Assembly: GCA_964430855.1 (NCBI GenBank)
Contig: CAYSHC010000011.1
Coordinates: 1-64,000, forward strand
DNA: 64,000 bases
Direction of reading: 5' to 3'
From: JAEZDP01 sp964430855
Lineage (GTDB): Bacteria; Acidobacteriota; Vicinamibacteria; Vicinamibacterales; Vicinamibacteraceae
Position 1 is the first letter of the stretch. Each line of letters starts with the position of its first letter. Position numbers and translations under genes: made by a program. The notes under the pieces are model-generated. The model ran no database searches, had not been told where the DNA came from, and worked only from the letters and a program-made list of their open reading frames with translations. Below, piece by piece: positions 50,714 through 59,104 of the stretch.

Positions 50714-51728
50714 GCGTCGCACGCTGGCGCTGGCAGCGTTCGTCCAAGCGTCCGACAACCCGTGGCAGGAACGCCTCCAGTCTGCGTTGCTCAAGACGGA
50801 GGAGCGCCCGTTCTCACAAGTCTCATGGTGGCGGCTGTCGGGCCCATCCGGGACACGGGATGTCGTTGTGAAGACGGTGCGGACGAACGACGCTGAACGC
50901 CAGGCGTCCCTGGTAGTTCGGGACGCTCGAGATTCGGAGCTGTTTCACGCGGCACTCGCCGGTCACGAGCGCTTCCGCGTGCTGCGTCCCTTGCGGATCT
51001 ACCCGCAGCTGGGCGTCAGCATCACGCCGGCGGTCGAGGCACCGAGTCTTGGCGAGATTGTCGAGCGACAGTCACGCTGGTGGCATATCGGAAGACGGGA
51101 TCAGCCGGTCGCTGAGACTGGGTGCTTCCTGGCTGGCCAGTGGTTGCGCGAGGCGCAGGCTGGCCTCTCACAAGGAGACGCGGTTCGCACGGCGGATCAG
51201 TTGGAGCAGGCGTTCACCGTACGCCTCGAACGGCTTGCAGGAGAGCGCAGCATCATTTCGTCACATGACGCAGCCGCCATTCTGACGTGGGTCCGGGCGA
51301 CGATTCGAGAAATGTCGCGTGACGAGGCACTGACCACCTTTGCGCATGGTGACTATGCTCCCGGGAACCTTCTCTTCGACGGGCAGGCTCTGTGGGTTCT
51401 GGACTTCTCGGTCGTACATGCGAATACGCGATTGCATGACGTGACGCGCTTCTACCACCAGCTGTGGCTACTCACGTTCAAGCCCGGGGTCTCCCGGGCC
51501 ACGGTGCGAGCGTGGCAGACGGCATTCCTTGAAGGTTACGGCGTGCGAGGCCTGCCCGGCACACCGGGGTTTCGTCTGTTTCTGGCCAGGCACGCGCTGG
51601 CCCATCTGACTGGTCGCGCCAAGCGTCCGTCCTCCCGATGGTGGGTGCGCAGGTATGACCGCCTCATCTCGGGTGCCAACAGACGGCTCCTGCTTGACTT
51701 GAGCTCTGGCAGAGCTTCCGGGCTGTAG
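50706..51728 (+). CDS. Phosphotransferase-fold (APH-like) protein 2 of the EPS cassette
   Basis: The 340-residue protein resembles the APH fold: RDVVVKTVRTNDAERQASLVVRDARDSELFHAALAG in the N-lobe and TTFAHGDYAPGNLLFDGQALWVLDFSVVHANTRLHDVTRFY (HGDYxPxN, then LDF) in the C-lobe. The canonical DFG is DFS, so metal coordination may be through Asp alone. It overlaps the GT4 stop by 8 bp and ends 4 bp before the heparinase gene. With the earlier phosphotransferase it suggests two separate phosphate-transfer steps on carbohydrate or lipid intermediates. Function is unknown. Confidence 0.78.
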   Translation: MRERRTLALAAFVQASDNPWQERLQSALLKTEERPFSQVSWWRLSGPSGTRDVVVKTVRTNDAERQASLVVRDARDSELFHAALAGHERFRVLRPLRIYPQLGVSITPAVEAPSLGEIVERQSRWWHIGRRDQPVAETGCFLAGQWLREAQAGLSQGDAVRTADQLEQAFTVRLERLAGERSIISSHDAAAILTWVRATIREMSRDEALTTFAHGDYAPGNLLFDGQALWVLDFSVVHANTRLHDVTRFYHQLWLLTFKPGVSRATVRAWQTAFLEGYGVRGLPGTPGFRLFLARHALAHLTGRAKRPSSRWWVRRYDRLISGANRRLLLDLSSGRASGL

Positions 51729-51732
51729 AACC

Positions 51733-54051
51733 ATGCTTCCACTTGCGCATCTTGCTAGACGGCTTCGTCGGATGTCGGCGCACGAGGTGCTGACCCGCGC
51801 CAGCGCGCTCGCCGGACGGTTTCGTGAGGAGCAGGAGCACCGGCTCGGCCTGAACAGGAATCCCGTCCCGTTCGCGGCCAGCCATCCGCCGCCGGCGTTC
51901 CGTTACCCGTTCCTTTCCAGTGACGAGCTCGCGGGCGTCGCCTCGGCCCTTCGCGAGGACGCTGCCTACACGGCACGCGTGCGCGCGAACGCGGACGCGC
52001 TGCTGCGCGGCGAGTTCGACTTCTTCGGCCGTCGGTTCCGGTTCGACCCGGACAACATCCCGTGGACGGCAGATCCGGTGTCGGGGCGGCCGTGGCCCCT
52101 CAGGTTTCACACCGCCGTCGACATCTTCTCCGGCGACGTCGGCCACGGCGACGTGAAGTTCGTGTGGGAGCTGAACCGCCACCAGTTTCTCGTGACGCTC
52201 GGCAAGGCGTGGCGGCTGACCGGCGATCCGCGTTATGCCGAGACAGCGCTCGCGTGGCTCGACTCGTGGCATGCCGCCAATCCCTACAGGATGGGGATCA
52301 ACTGGACGAGCGCGCTCGAGCATGCGGTGCGCAGCCTCGCCTGGCTCACGACGGCCGGCCTCATCGACGATGCGCCCGCGTTCACGCCGGCCCGCCGGCA
52401 CGCGATGGCGACCGCGCTGCACCAGCACGGGCTGTACCTCGCGTCACACCTGTCGTTCTACTTCAGCCCCTACAACCACCTGATCGGCGAGGCGACGGCG
52501 CTGCACGCCATCGGGGCCCTGGCGCCCGACCTGCCGCGCGCCCGGACGTGGCGGGCTCGTGGCTGGGCCATTCTCTGCGACGAGATCGAGCGGCAGTTCC
52601 ATCCGGACGGCGGGACGGTCGAGCAGGCCTTCGGCTACCACCACTTCACCCTTGGCTTCTACCTCCAGGCCTGGCTCATCGCCCGCGCGGTCGGCGATGA
52701 CGTGCCGCCGCGGTTCGTCGAACGGATCACGGCCGCGTGGCGGTTCGCCGATGCCGTGACGCGGCCGGACGGCCGCACCCCGATGGTGGGCGACGCCGAC
52801 GAGGGCAAGGCGCTCGATCTCGAGCAGCCGCATCCCTGGGACTTCTCCGCGTACCGCGTCGCCGGCCAGGTGCTCACCGGCACGCCGCTCCACGCGCCCG
52901 TGGGCCGCGCGCCCGACGCGGCGTGGCTGGTGGGCACGCAGGCGCTCGAGACACCGGCGCCGGCAGGCGCGCCGCCCGCATCGGTCGTCCTCCCCGACTC
53001 CGGCTACGTCGTCGAGCGGGACGTGGCGCGCGGCCACTGGCTGCTGTTCGACACCGGCGACATCGCGCACGGCGTGCCGGAGGACGACGAGGTGTCGGCG
53101 GCGCACGGCCATGCGGACCTGCTGTCGTTCGAGCTGGCCGTCGGCGGCCGTCCCCGCCTCGTCGACCCCGGGTTCTTCACCTACAACGGTCCCGTGCCGT
53201 GGCACAGGTACTTCCGCGACACCCACGCGCACAACGCCCTGGTCGTGGACGACCTGTCGCAGGCCACCTACAGGGGACGGCTGAAGTGGTCGCACGGCGC
53301 AAGGGCGGAGCTGCGGGCCGCGCTGTCCAGCGAGGTGGCGTCGCTCGTCGAGGGCCGCCACGACGCGTTCCGGACGGCCGCCGGCCGCGTGGTCCACGAG
53401 CGGACCATCGCCTGGCTGCGGCCCGACGTGTGGATCGTCAGGGACGTCGTCCACGGGCCGGGGGCGCACGTCATCGACCGCTACTGGCACTTCGACGACG
53501 AACGGGTATCGCTCGCCGGCACCCGCGCGCTGACGGCCGCCCCGGACGGGGCGAACGTCGAGCTGTGGGTGGCCGAACCCGACGCGGAAGCCAGGCTCGC
53601 CGCCGGCGGCCCGGAACCCGCCGACGGGTGGGTCGCGGAACGCTACGAAGTGAAGCGGCCCGCCGCCGTCGTGCGCCACAGGCTGACACGGCAGGGCACG
53701 GCGACGCTCTACTCGGTCATTGCGGTCACGGGACGCTGCCAGTTCGACGCCGCCACGTCCGTCCTTGACGGCACCGTCACGGGGCTCGACCTCCCGCTGG
53801 CCGATGGCGGCGCGGTCGTGGCGCGCTGGTCACCAGACCCGGCGGCCATGACGGTCGGGGCGCTCCACGCCGTCGCGTGCGCCCTCGTCGCCACCGTCGG
53901 CCCGCACGGCGACGTCGCGACGGTGGCGATCCGGGGCGCCACCCGCGTGGAGTGGCAGGGCGCTGTCGTCACCGACGGCGCCCGCCATCTGACAGGTACC
54001 GTTGGCCAGCACGGCATGCGCTGGCGTCCATGGGAAGGTGTATCGCACTGA
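51733..54051 (+). CDS. Heparinase II/III-like polysaccharide lyase
   Basis: The 772-residue protein has an N-terminal alpha-toroid (IPWTADPVSGRPWPLRFHTAVDIFSGDVGHGDVKFVWELNRHQFLVTLGKAWRLTGDPRYAETALAWLDSWHAANPYRMGINWTSALEHAVRSLAWL). A central segment with HLSFYFSPYNHLIGEATAL and GTVEQAFGYHHFTLGFYLQA follows, then the Hepar_II_III beta-sandwich with SAAHGHADLLSFELAVGGRPRLVDPGFFTYN. No export signal is visible. The family cleaves uronic-acid glycans; XrtA-type EPS loci often encode one. It may trim or recycle the EPS. Its stop overlaps the next start (TGATG). Third-position GC returns to the high level of the flanks here. Confidence 0.9.
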   Translation: MLPLAHLARRLRRMSAHEVLTRASALAGRFREEQEHRLGLNRNPVPFAASHPPPAFRYPFLSSDELAGVASALREDAAYTARVRANADALLRGEFDFFGRRFRFDPDNIPWTADPVSGRPWPLRFHTAVDIFSGDVGHGDVKFVWELNRHQFLVTLGKAWRLTGDPRYAETALAWLDSWHAANPYRMGINWTSALEHAVRSLAWLTTAGLIDDAPAFTPARRHAMATALHQHGLYLASHLSFYFSPYNHLIGEATALHAIGALAPDLPRARTWRARGWAILCDEIERQFHPDGGTVEQAFGYHHFTLGFYLQAWLIARAVGDDVPPRFVERITAAWRFADAVTRPDGRTPMVGDADEGKALDLEQPHPWDFSAYRVAGQVLTGTPLHAPVGRAPDAAWLVGTQALETPAPAGAPPASVVLPDSGYVVERDVARGHWLLFDTGDIAHGVPEDDEVSAAHGHADLLSFELAVGGRPRLVDPGFFTYNGPVPWHRYFRDTHAHNALVVDDLSQATYRGRLKWSHGARAELRAALSSEVASLVEGRHDAFRTAAGRVVHERTIAWLRPDVWIVRDVVHGPGAHVIDRYWHFDDERVSLAGTRALTAAPDGANVELWVAEPDAEARLAAGGPEPADGWVAERYEVKRPAAVVRHRLTRQGTATLYSVIAVTGRCQFDAATSVLDGTVTGLDLPLADGGAVVARWSPDPAAMTVGALHAVACALVATVGPHGDVATVAIRGATRVEWQGAVVTDGARHLTGTVGQHGMRWRPWEGVSH

Positions 54052-55136
54052 TGGCCGCGAAGTTCCTGCAGATTACGTCCTATCCCCCGCCGCGCGCCGG
54101 CTGGGGCGTGCGCGTCGAGCATGTAAGGCGCCGCCTCGAGTCCGAGGGCCACGTGTGCGACGTGCTCAACATGGGCGCCAACCGTCGCGTGAAGAGCCCC
54201 GACTACGTGGACGTCCAGGACGGGCTCGACTACGTGCGCAAGGTGTGGCGCTTCTGCCGGCGCGGCTACCTGGTGCATGCCCACCTGAACGGCGACTCGC
54301 CGAAGGGCCTCATCCTGACGCTGCTGGCGCAGGTGATCGCTGTCCTGTGGGGACGGCGTGCCGTCGTCACGTTCCACGCCGGACCGCTGCAGCGCTACTT
54401 TCCGCAGGAGCGCAGCTGGCTCTTCGCGCCGGGGTACTGGCTGGTGTTCGCGCTGAGCCGCCGCATCATCTGCAACAGCGAGGTCGTCAAGGAGCGCATC
54501 GTCGGCTACGGCGTGCGGCCCGGGAAGATCGTCGCCATCCCGGCGTTCTCGCGGCAGTACCTGGAGTTCGAGCGCGTCGAGCTGCCCGCGCACATCGCCG
54601 CGTTCATGGCGGCCGCCAATCCGCTGCTGTCGTCCTACGTGTTTTTCCGCCCGGAGTTCTTCATCCCGACGCTCATCGACGCGATGGCGAGGCTCGTCCG
54701 GTCGCACCCGTCGGCGGGCCTGGTCATCATGGGATCGGATGCGGGTGCCGATCCCATACGTGAGCAGATTCGGCGGCTCGGCCTCGAGCAGCACGTCCTG
54801 CTGGCGGGTGACCAGCCGCACGACGCGTTCCTGACGATCATGACGTCGGCCCGGATGTACATCAGGACGCCGCCGAAGGACGGCGTGTGCTCGTCGGTGC
54901 TCGAGGCCCTCGCGCTCGGGGTGCCCGTCGTCGCCAGCGAGAACGGAACGCGCCCCCCCAGCGTGGTGACCTACACCGCGGACGACCCGGACGACCTCGC
55001 CGCCAAGGTCGAGGCCGTGCTCGCCGACGAGGCCGCCGTACGCGCCTCGATCGTACGGCCCGTCATCCGGGATACCGTCGCCGACGAGGCGGCGCTGCTC
55101 GTGGAGACCTACACCGGGAAGGAAGCGAGAGCGTGA
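54051..55136 (+). CDS. GT4-family glycosyltransferase
   Basis: The 361-residue GT-B protein has KFLQITSYPPPRAGWGVRVEHVRRRLESEGHVCDVLNMG at the N-terminus, VHAHLNGDSPKGLILTLLAQ, VVTFHAGPLQRYF, IICNSEVVKERIVGYGVRPGKIVAIPAF, and a donor domain with AGLVIMGSDAGADPIREQIRRLGLEQHVLLAGDQPHDAFLTIMTSARMYIRTPPKDGVCSSVLEALALGVPVVASENGTRPPSVV. The EX7E is present in a slightly altered form. The stop overlaps the next start by GTGA. Confidence 0.88.
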   Translation: MAAKFLQITSYPPPRAGWGVRVEHVRRRLESEGHVCDVLNMGANRRVKSPDYVDVQDGLDYVRKVWRFCRRGYLVHAHLNGDSPKGLILTLLAQVIAVLWGRRAVVTFHAGPLQRYFPQERSWLFAPGYWLVFALSRRIICNSEVVKERIVGYGVRPGKIVAIPAFSRQYLEFERVELPAHIAAFMAAANPLLSSYVFFRPEFFIPTLIDAMARLVRSHPSAGLVIMGSDAGADPIREQIRRLGLEQHVLLAGDQPHDAFLTIMTSARMYIRTPPKDGVCSSVLEALALGVPVVASENGTRPPSVVTYTADDPDDLAAKVEAVLADEAAVRASIVRPVIRDTVADEAALLVETYTGKEARA

Positions 55137-56290
55137 GAATCCTCTACCACCACCGAACGCTCGGCGACGGCGCCGAGGGTATCCACGTGGCCGAGATGGT
55201 CAAGGCCTTCAGGGCTCTGGGCCACGAGGTGCGGGTCGTGTCGCTCATCGGCGAGCAGACCAACGTCGCGACGACGAGGCAGCGGCGCTGGGCGGGCGTC
55301 CGGCGCATGCTGCCCGGCGTGGTCTACGAGTTCGCCGAGATGGGCTACAACGTCCCCGGCTACCTCGCGATGCGGCGGGCCATCCGGGAGTTCCGCCCCG
55401 ACCTCGTCTACGACCGGTATGTGAACTACAACGCCTCGGCCGTGATGGCGGCCCGGCGCGCGAGGGTGCCCGTCTTTCTCGAGGTCAACTCGCCCTACTC
55501 CTACCAGAAGCAGACCTTCGACGAGCGGCTGTACCTCGCGTCGGTCTCGCGCGCGTTCGAGCGCCGCATCTGCTCTGCCGCGACGAAGGTCATCGTCGTC
55601 TCGACGCCGCTGAAGCGCTTCCTGGCCTCGATAGGCGTACCCGACGAGCGCATCGTCGTGATGCCCAACGGCGCCGACCCGGCGGTGTTCTCGCCCGACC
55701 ACGACGCCGGGCCGCTGCGCGAGCGGCTGGGGCTGCGGGATGCCGTCGTCATCGGGTTCAGCGGCATCCTCCGCCCCTGGCACGGGCTCGAGCTGCTGCT
55801 CGAGGCGTTCTCGCGCCTGGCGGCTGACGACCCGCGCCTGCACCTGCTGATCGTGGGCGACGGGCCGATTCGCGCCGAGCTCGACGCGGCCATCTCGGCA
55901 AAGCAGCTCGAGCAGCGTGTGACCATCACGGGCCGCGTGCCCCATCAGCAGGTGCGCGACTACGTCGCGCTGATGGACGTCGCGGTGAGCCCGCGGGCGA
56001 CGTTCTACGCCTCGCCGATGAAGGTCCTCGAGTACATGGCCATGGGCAAGGCCATCGTCGCGCCGGCGATGGACAACCTCCGAGACATCCTTGTTGATGG
56101 AGAGGACGGCGTGCTGTTCACGCCCGAGGACGTTGACGCGCTAAGCCAGCAGTTGGCGCGCCTGACGCGCGATTCCCACCTCAGGCAACGCATAGGCCTC
56201 GCCGCCCGAGCAAAGATCGAACGGGAACGTACCTGGCTGCACAACGCGCGAGAGGTAGCCCGCCTGCATGCGGAAGCCTCGACCATGTGA
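55133..56290 (+). CDS. GT4-family glycosyltransferase
   Basis: The 385-residue GT-B protein starts at GTG 55133. Motifs are RILYHHRTLGDGAEGIHVAEMVKAFRALGHEVRVVSL, LVYDRYVNYNASAVMAARRARVPVFLEVNSPYSYQKQ, VIVVSTPLKRFLASIGVPDERIVVMPNGADPAVFSP, GFSGILRPWHGLELLLEAFSRL and HLLIVGDGPIRAELDAAI. The acidic pair region is VSPRATFYASPMKVLEYMAMGKAIVAPAMDNLRDILVDGEDGVLF. It is the last gene of the 51.7-56.3 kb coupled block. Acceptor and linkage are unknown. Confidence 0.9.
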   Translation: MRILYHHRTLGDGAEGIHVAEMVKAFRALGHEVRVVSLIGEQTNVATTRQRRWAGVRRMLPGVVYEFAEMGYNVPGYLAMRRAIREFRPDLVYDRYVNYNASAVMAARRARVPVFLEVNSPYSYQKQTFDERLYLASVSRAFERRICSAATKVIVVSTPLKRFLASIGVPDERIVVMPNGADPAVFSPDHDAGPLRERLGLRDAVVIGFSGILRPWHGLELLLEAFSRLAADDPRLHLLIVGDGPIRAELDAAISAKQLEQRVTITGRVPHQQVRDYVALMDVAVSPRATFYASPMKVLEYMAMGKAIVAPAMDNLRDILVDGEDGVLFTPEDVDALSQQLARLTRDSHLRQRIGLAARAKIERERTWLHNAREVARLHAEASTM

Positions 56291-56390
56291 GATCGCCAGT
56301 TCGCCTCGCGGGGCGGAGGACCGGTAATGTCCTTGCGGAACAAGGCCGAGCACGCTCGCCTCGAACGACGACGTCCGACCCGGACAGTGA

Positions 56391-56402
56391 CTGAACGTTC
56401 AG
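56391..56402. promoter_or_regulatory. Perfect palindrome CTGAACGTTCAG upstream of the second lyase gene
   Basis: A 12-bp perfect palindrome about 90 bp before the lyase start; the half-site CCTGAACG recurs at 56433-56440. It could be an operator for a dimeric repressor. It does not match the E. coli (CTGT-N8-ACAG) or Gram-positive (GAAC-N4-GTTC) LexA spacing. Nothing else is evident in 56291-56452. Confidence 0.35.
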
Positions 56403-56452
56403 GCTTCTCAACGGCCTGTCGCCCCATGGTAGCCTGAACGCACCTTCTCTCT

Positions 56453-56473
56453 GGCGCCGGGCCCGCCGGCGCC
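56453..56473 (+). promoter_or_regulatory. GC hairpin abutting the ribosome-binding site of the lyase gene
   Basis: GGCGCCGG (56453-56460), loop GCCCG and CCGGCGCC (56466-56473) form an 8-bp all-G/C stem that ends directly at GGGAGGG (56474-56480), the ribosome-binding site of the gene starting at 56489. The position suggests an effect on translation or on upstream transcript ends. Confidence 0.45.
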
Positions 56474-56488
56474 GGGAGGGACTTCGTC

Positions 56489-59104
56489 GTGGCTCCCGAG
56501 CTCATGTCTACTTCTTCAGTTCGCCGGGTTGTTCTCGGAGCGACGCTTCTGGCGATCGTGGCCCTGCTGGCCGTGGAAGGCAGGCTCCGTCTCGGTGCGG
56601 CGGAACTCGTACGCCCCGCCGTATCGACCGCTGATGAGCTCGAACAGGGCCGACCTCCGGGCGGCAGTCCGGCGGCACAGGGGCAGCACCCGCGCATCTT
56701 CTTCACACAGACCGATCTTCCCGCGATCCGAGCGAAGATTGCCGGGTTTTACAAGGATGAGTTTCAGCAGTTCCTTGACTTGCTCGGCAGACCAGAAAAG
56801 CTGACTCGACGGCAGCGAGCGATTGCGAGCCATTGGGGCAGTCTGAACTACGCGTTCGTCGCGGCGCTGGACCCTGACGAGCTCAGGCGCAGTGGATTTC
56901 GGTTGCCTGCCGACCTGGGCACCAAGGGCGCCCTTTGCGACCGCGCCATGCGCCACGTCCGAGACATGCTTCCGACCTTGGCCAAGGCTCCAGTCGCGAA
57001 CCACAACTACCTCACGACAGGGTATCCCAGACCCTTGATGGTGCCCGTCATGGCTGCCTACGACTGGTGCTTCGACAGCCTCACGGACGGCGACAAGCAG
57101 GCGATCGTTGACACTTTCGTCACTGCCTTCGAGCGACGCTACGCCACGCGGGACCCGCGCAACCTCGAGATCAAGGGCCTGGACCGGCTGGCCAACAACC
57201 AGGCGTCTGCCGGCATGCAGGATCTCCTGCCTATCGTCGCCTTCTGGGGCGACCCTTACGCCACTCCCGAGGTCCAGCGCACGATGTATCGGTATTTCGA
57301 GACCATCTGGCTGGGCAGGCTGCTGGCCGAGTTGGACGTTCTGTACGCAGATGGAGCCGGTTGGCACGAAGGACCGGGCGGTTACTTCGCCGAGGGATTC
57401 GTCAATCTCGCGTGGGGCTTCGCGGCGTTCTCCAAGGCTCTGGGACTTCGTCACATCACCGAACTTCCATTCTTCACGCGACAGGGTGAGTTCTTGCTGG
57501 GACTCGTCAAGCCGATGACTGTCGCAGCCAACTGCGGCAACGGCCGTGAACGATGCCCGCGCCGCTTCGAGCGGTGGGGGGCCATGAGCGGCGGCATAGC
57601 CGGGCCTTCCTGTCGCCAGACGGTCTTGGCAGCTGGCCTGCTCCACGCACACGGAGGGGACGGAACGCTCCTGAAGTGGGGGATCGACGAGTTGCTCGGC
57701 GGCTGTACCACGCTGGGCAAGCGGTTCGGTGGTGCGTGGGCCAACGCTGTCTTCTACTGGTTCCTGTTCGGCGATCGCGACATTCCCGCGAGCCAGTCCG
57801 TGGACACACTGCCTCTATCACTCAAGCACGGGCTCGGCGTGTACAGCATGAAGACGAACTACCTGGACCCGGCGGCAACACATGTCGTTTTCTTTGCACA
57901 GCCGGTCAATACGTACGGCCATGGTACCTGGCAGTATGGCGACTTCTCTCTGTCGAAGTACGGAAACCTTGTCGTCCAGGCCGCCAACCGAAAGAGTGGC
58001 GACGGCAATCTCAGGACAAACCCGAGCGCGGGCAGTCTTTTCCGAAATGTACTGACAGTCCACCGAGGCGAAAACGATCCGACGCTCTCTGTGAACGGAT
58101 CCGGTCCTCCGGCTCCGCAGCTCAGTCGGTATGGAATCACTCGCATCCGCAGGGTCGGCACGGTGAGGGCCGAATCGCTGAACTCGGGCGGCTTCGACTA
58201 CATCTCCTACGACAACAGTGAGGCCTTTCGTGAAGACACCGCGACGTTGTCTCAGCGTGAGTTCGTCTACATTCGCGGCCCGGAGAACTCTGAGTATCTC
58301 GTTCTCCTCGATCGCTTCAATGCCGTCGCGCCCGAAGCAAATGACAAGGTGTGGCGTATCTGGGTCCCTCACCAGCCCGAATTTGTCAACGGCACCGGCA
58401 CGCAACCACGTCCCGGCAAATGGACATCCAGCGACAGCGACCTGATACGCCTGACGAATCAGTTCGAGGCGATGGAGAGTCGCGCCTTCAAGACCGGGCC
58501 AACCAGCGGGCGCTTCTACCTGCGCACCCTGCTACCTACAAGGCCCGTCATCAACTTCATCGGCGGTCCCGGGATGGAGTTTCAGAACGGTAACGATGAT
58601 GGCACGACGACCTGGGGTGCTCCGCGGATGACACAGGCCATGCGGGAATACCTCGGCTGGGGTCGTATCGAGGTTCGCCCGTCCCATGTTTCCGCCTACG
58701 ATGTCTTCTTGAACGTGATTCAGTTCGGCAACGCCCGCACGCTCACGCGGCCAAGCGAGATGCAGCTTCTCGAATCGAGGACGAGTGGCATGACTGGCGT
58801 GCACCTTCGAGACGAGCACAACGAGTGGGTCGTGATGTTCGCGTCCGACCGGTGGCCGTCCAGCCCACGCACATCCGCTCACTACCGCATCCGTCCTGCG
58901 GCCAAGACGTCGGAGCACCTCCTCGTCAACATGGGTTCATCCACGCCCTTCGCCGTGCGTGCGCAGCGCGAGGGTGAGCAGGTGCGCGTCGAGGTCACGG
59001 CAGACCGGGGCGGTACCGAGGGCATCGTCCGTTCCTCTGCCGCCGGCGTACTTCGCTTCACGTTGCACGGCACGGCCGTGTCGCCAACCGACGAACTGCG
59101 ATGA
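56489..59104 (+). CDS. Secreted heparinase/alginate-lyase-like protein
   Basis: The 871-residue protein has an N-terminal hydrophobic signal or anchor (RRVVLGATLLAIVALLAVEG), then an alpha-toroid domain: HPRIFFTQTDLPAIRAKIAG, NYLTTGYPRPLMVPVMAAYDWCFDSLTD, KGLDRLANNQASAGMQDLLPIVAFWGDPY and DGAGWHEGPGGYFAEGFVNLAWGFAAF. A beta-sandwich half follows: VYSMKTNYLDPAATHVVFFAQPVNTYGHGTWQYGDFSLSKYGNLVVQAA (likely catalytic Tyr/His region), YLVLLDRFNAVAP, and C-terminal strands. This is a large polysaccharide-lyase-like layout, unlike the first heparinase in sequence. It probably acts outside the cell on uronic-acid glycans. The start is GTG 56489; its stop overlaps the next start by ATGA. Confidence 0.8.
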   Translation: MAPELMSTSSVRRVVLGATLLAIVALLAVEGRLRLGAAELVRPAVSTADELEQGRPPGGSPAAQGQHPRIFFTQTDLPAIRAKIAGFYKDEFQQFLDLLGRPEKLTRRQRAIASHWGSLNYAFVAALDPDELRRSGFRLPADLGTKGALCDRAMRHVRDMLPTLAKAPVANHNYLTTGYPRPLMVPVMAAYDWCFDSLTDGDKQAIVDTFVTAFERRYATRDPRNLEIKGLDRLANNQASAGMQDLLPIVAFWGDPYATPEVQRTMYRYFETIWLGRLLAELDVLYADGAGWHEGPGGYFAEGFVNLAWGFAAFSKALGLRHITELPFFTRQGEFLLGLVKPMTVAANCGNGRERCPRRFERWGAMSGGIAGPSCRQTVLAAGLLHAHGGDGTLLKWGIDELLGGCTTLGKRFGGAWANAVFYWFLFGDRDIPASQSVDTLPLSLKHGLGVYSMKTNYLDPAATHVVFFAQPVNTYGHGTWQYGDFSLSKYGNLVVQAANRKSGDGNLRTNPSAGSLFRNVLTVHRGENDPTLSVNGSGPPAPQLSRYGITRIRRVGTVRAESLNSGGFDYISYDNSEAFREDTATLSQREFVYIRGPENSEYLVLLDRFNAVAPEANDKVWRIWVPHQPEFVNGTGTQPRPGKWTSSDSDLIRLTNQFEAMESRAFKTGPTSGRFYLRTLLPTRPVINFIGGPGMEFQNGNDDGTTTWGAPRMTQAMREYLGWGRIEVRPSHVSAYDVFLNVIQFGNARTLTRPSEMQLLESRTSGMTGVHLRDEHNEWVVMFASDRWPSSPRTSAHYRIRPAAKTSEHLLVNMGSSTPFAVRAQREGEQVRVEVTADRGGTEGIVRSSAAGVLRFTLHGTAVSPTDELR

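Noticed and set aside
47379..51728. Aminoglycoside-resistance genes
   Set aside because: Both proteins share only the phosphotransferase fold and sit within a glycan cassette; nothing indicates antibiotic substrates.
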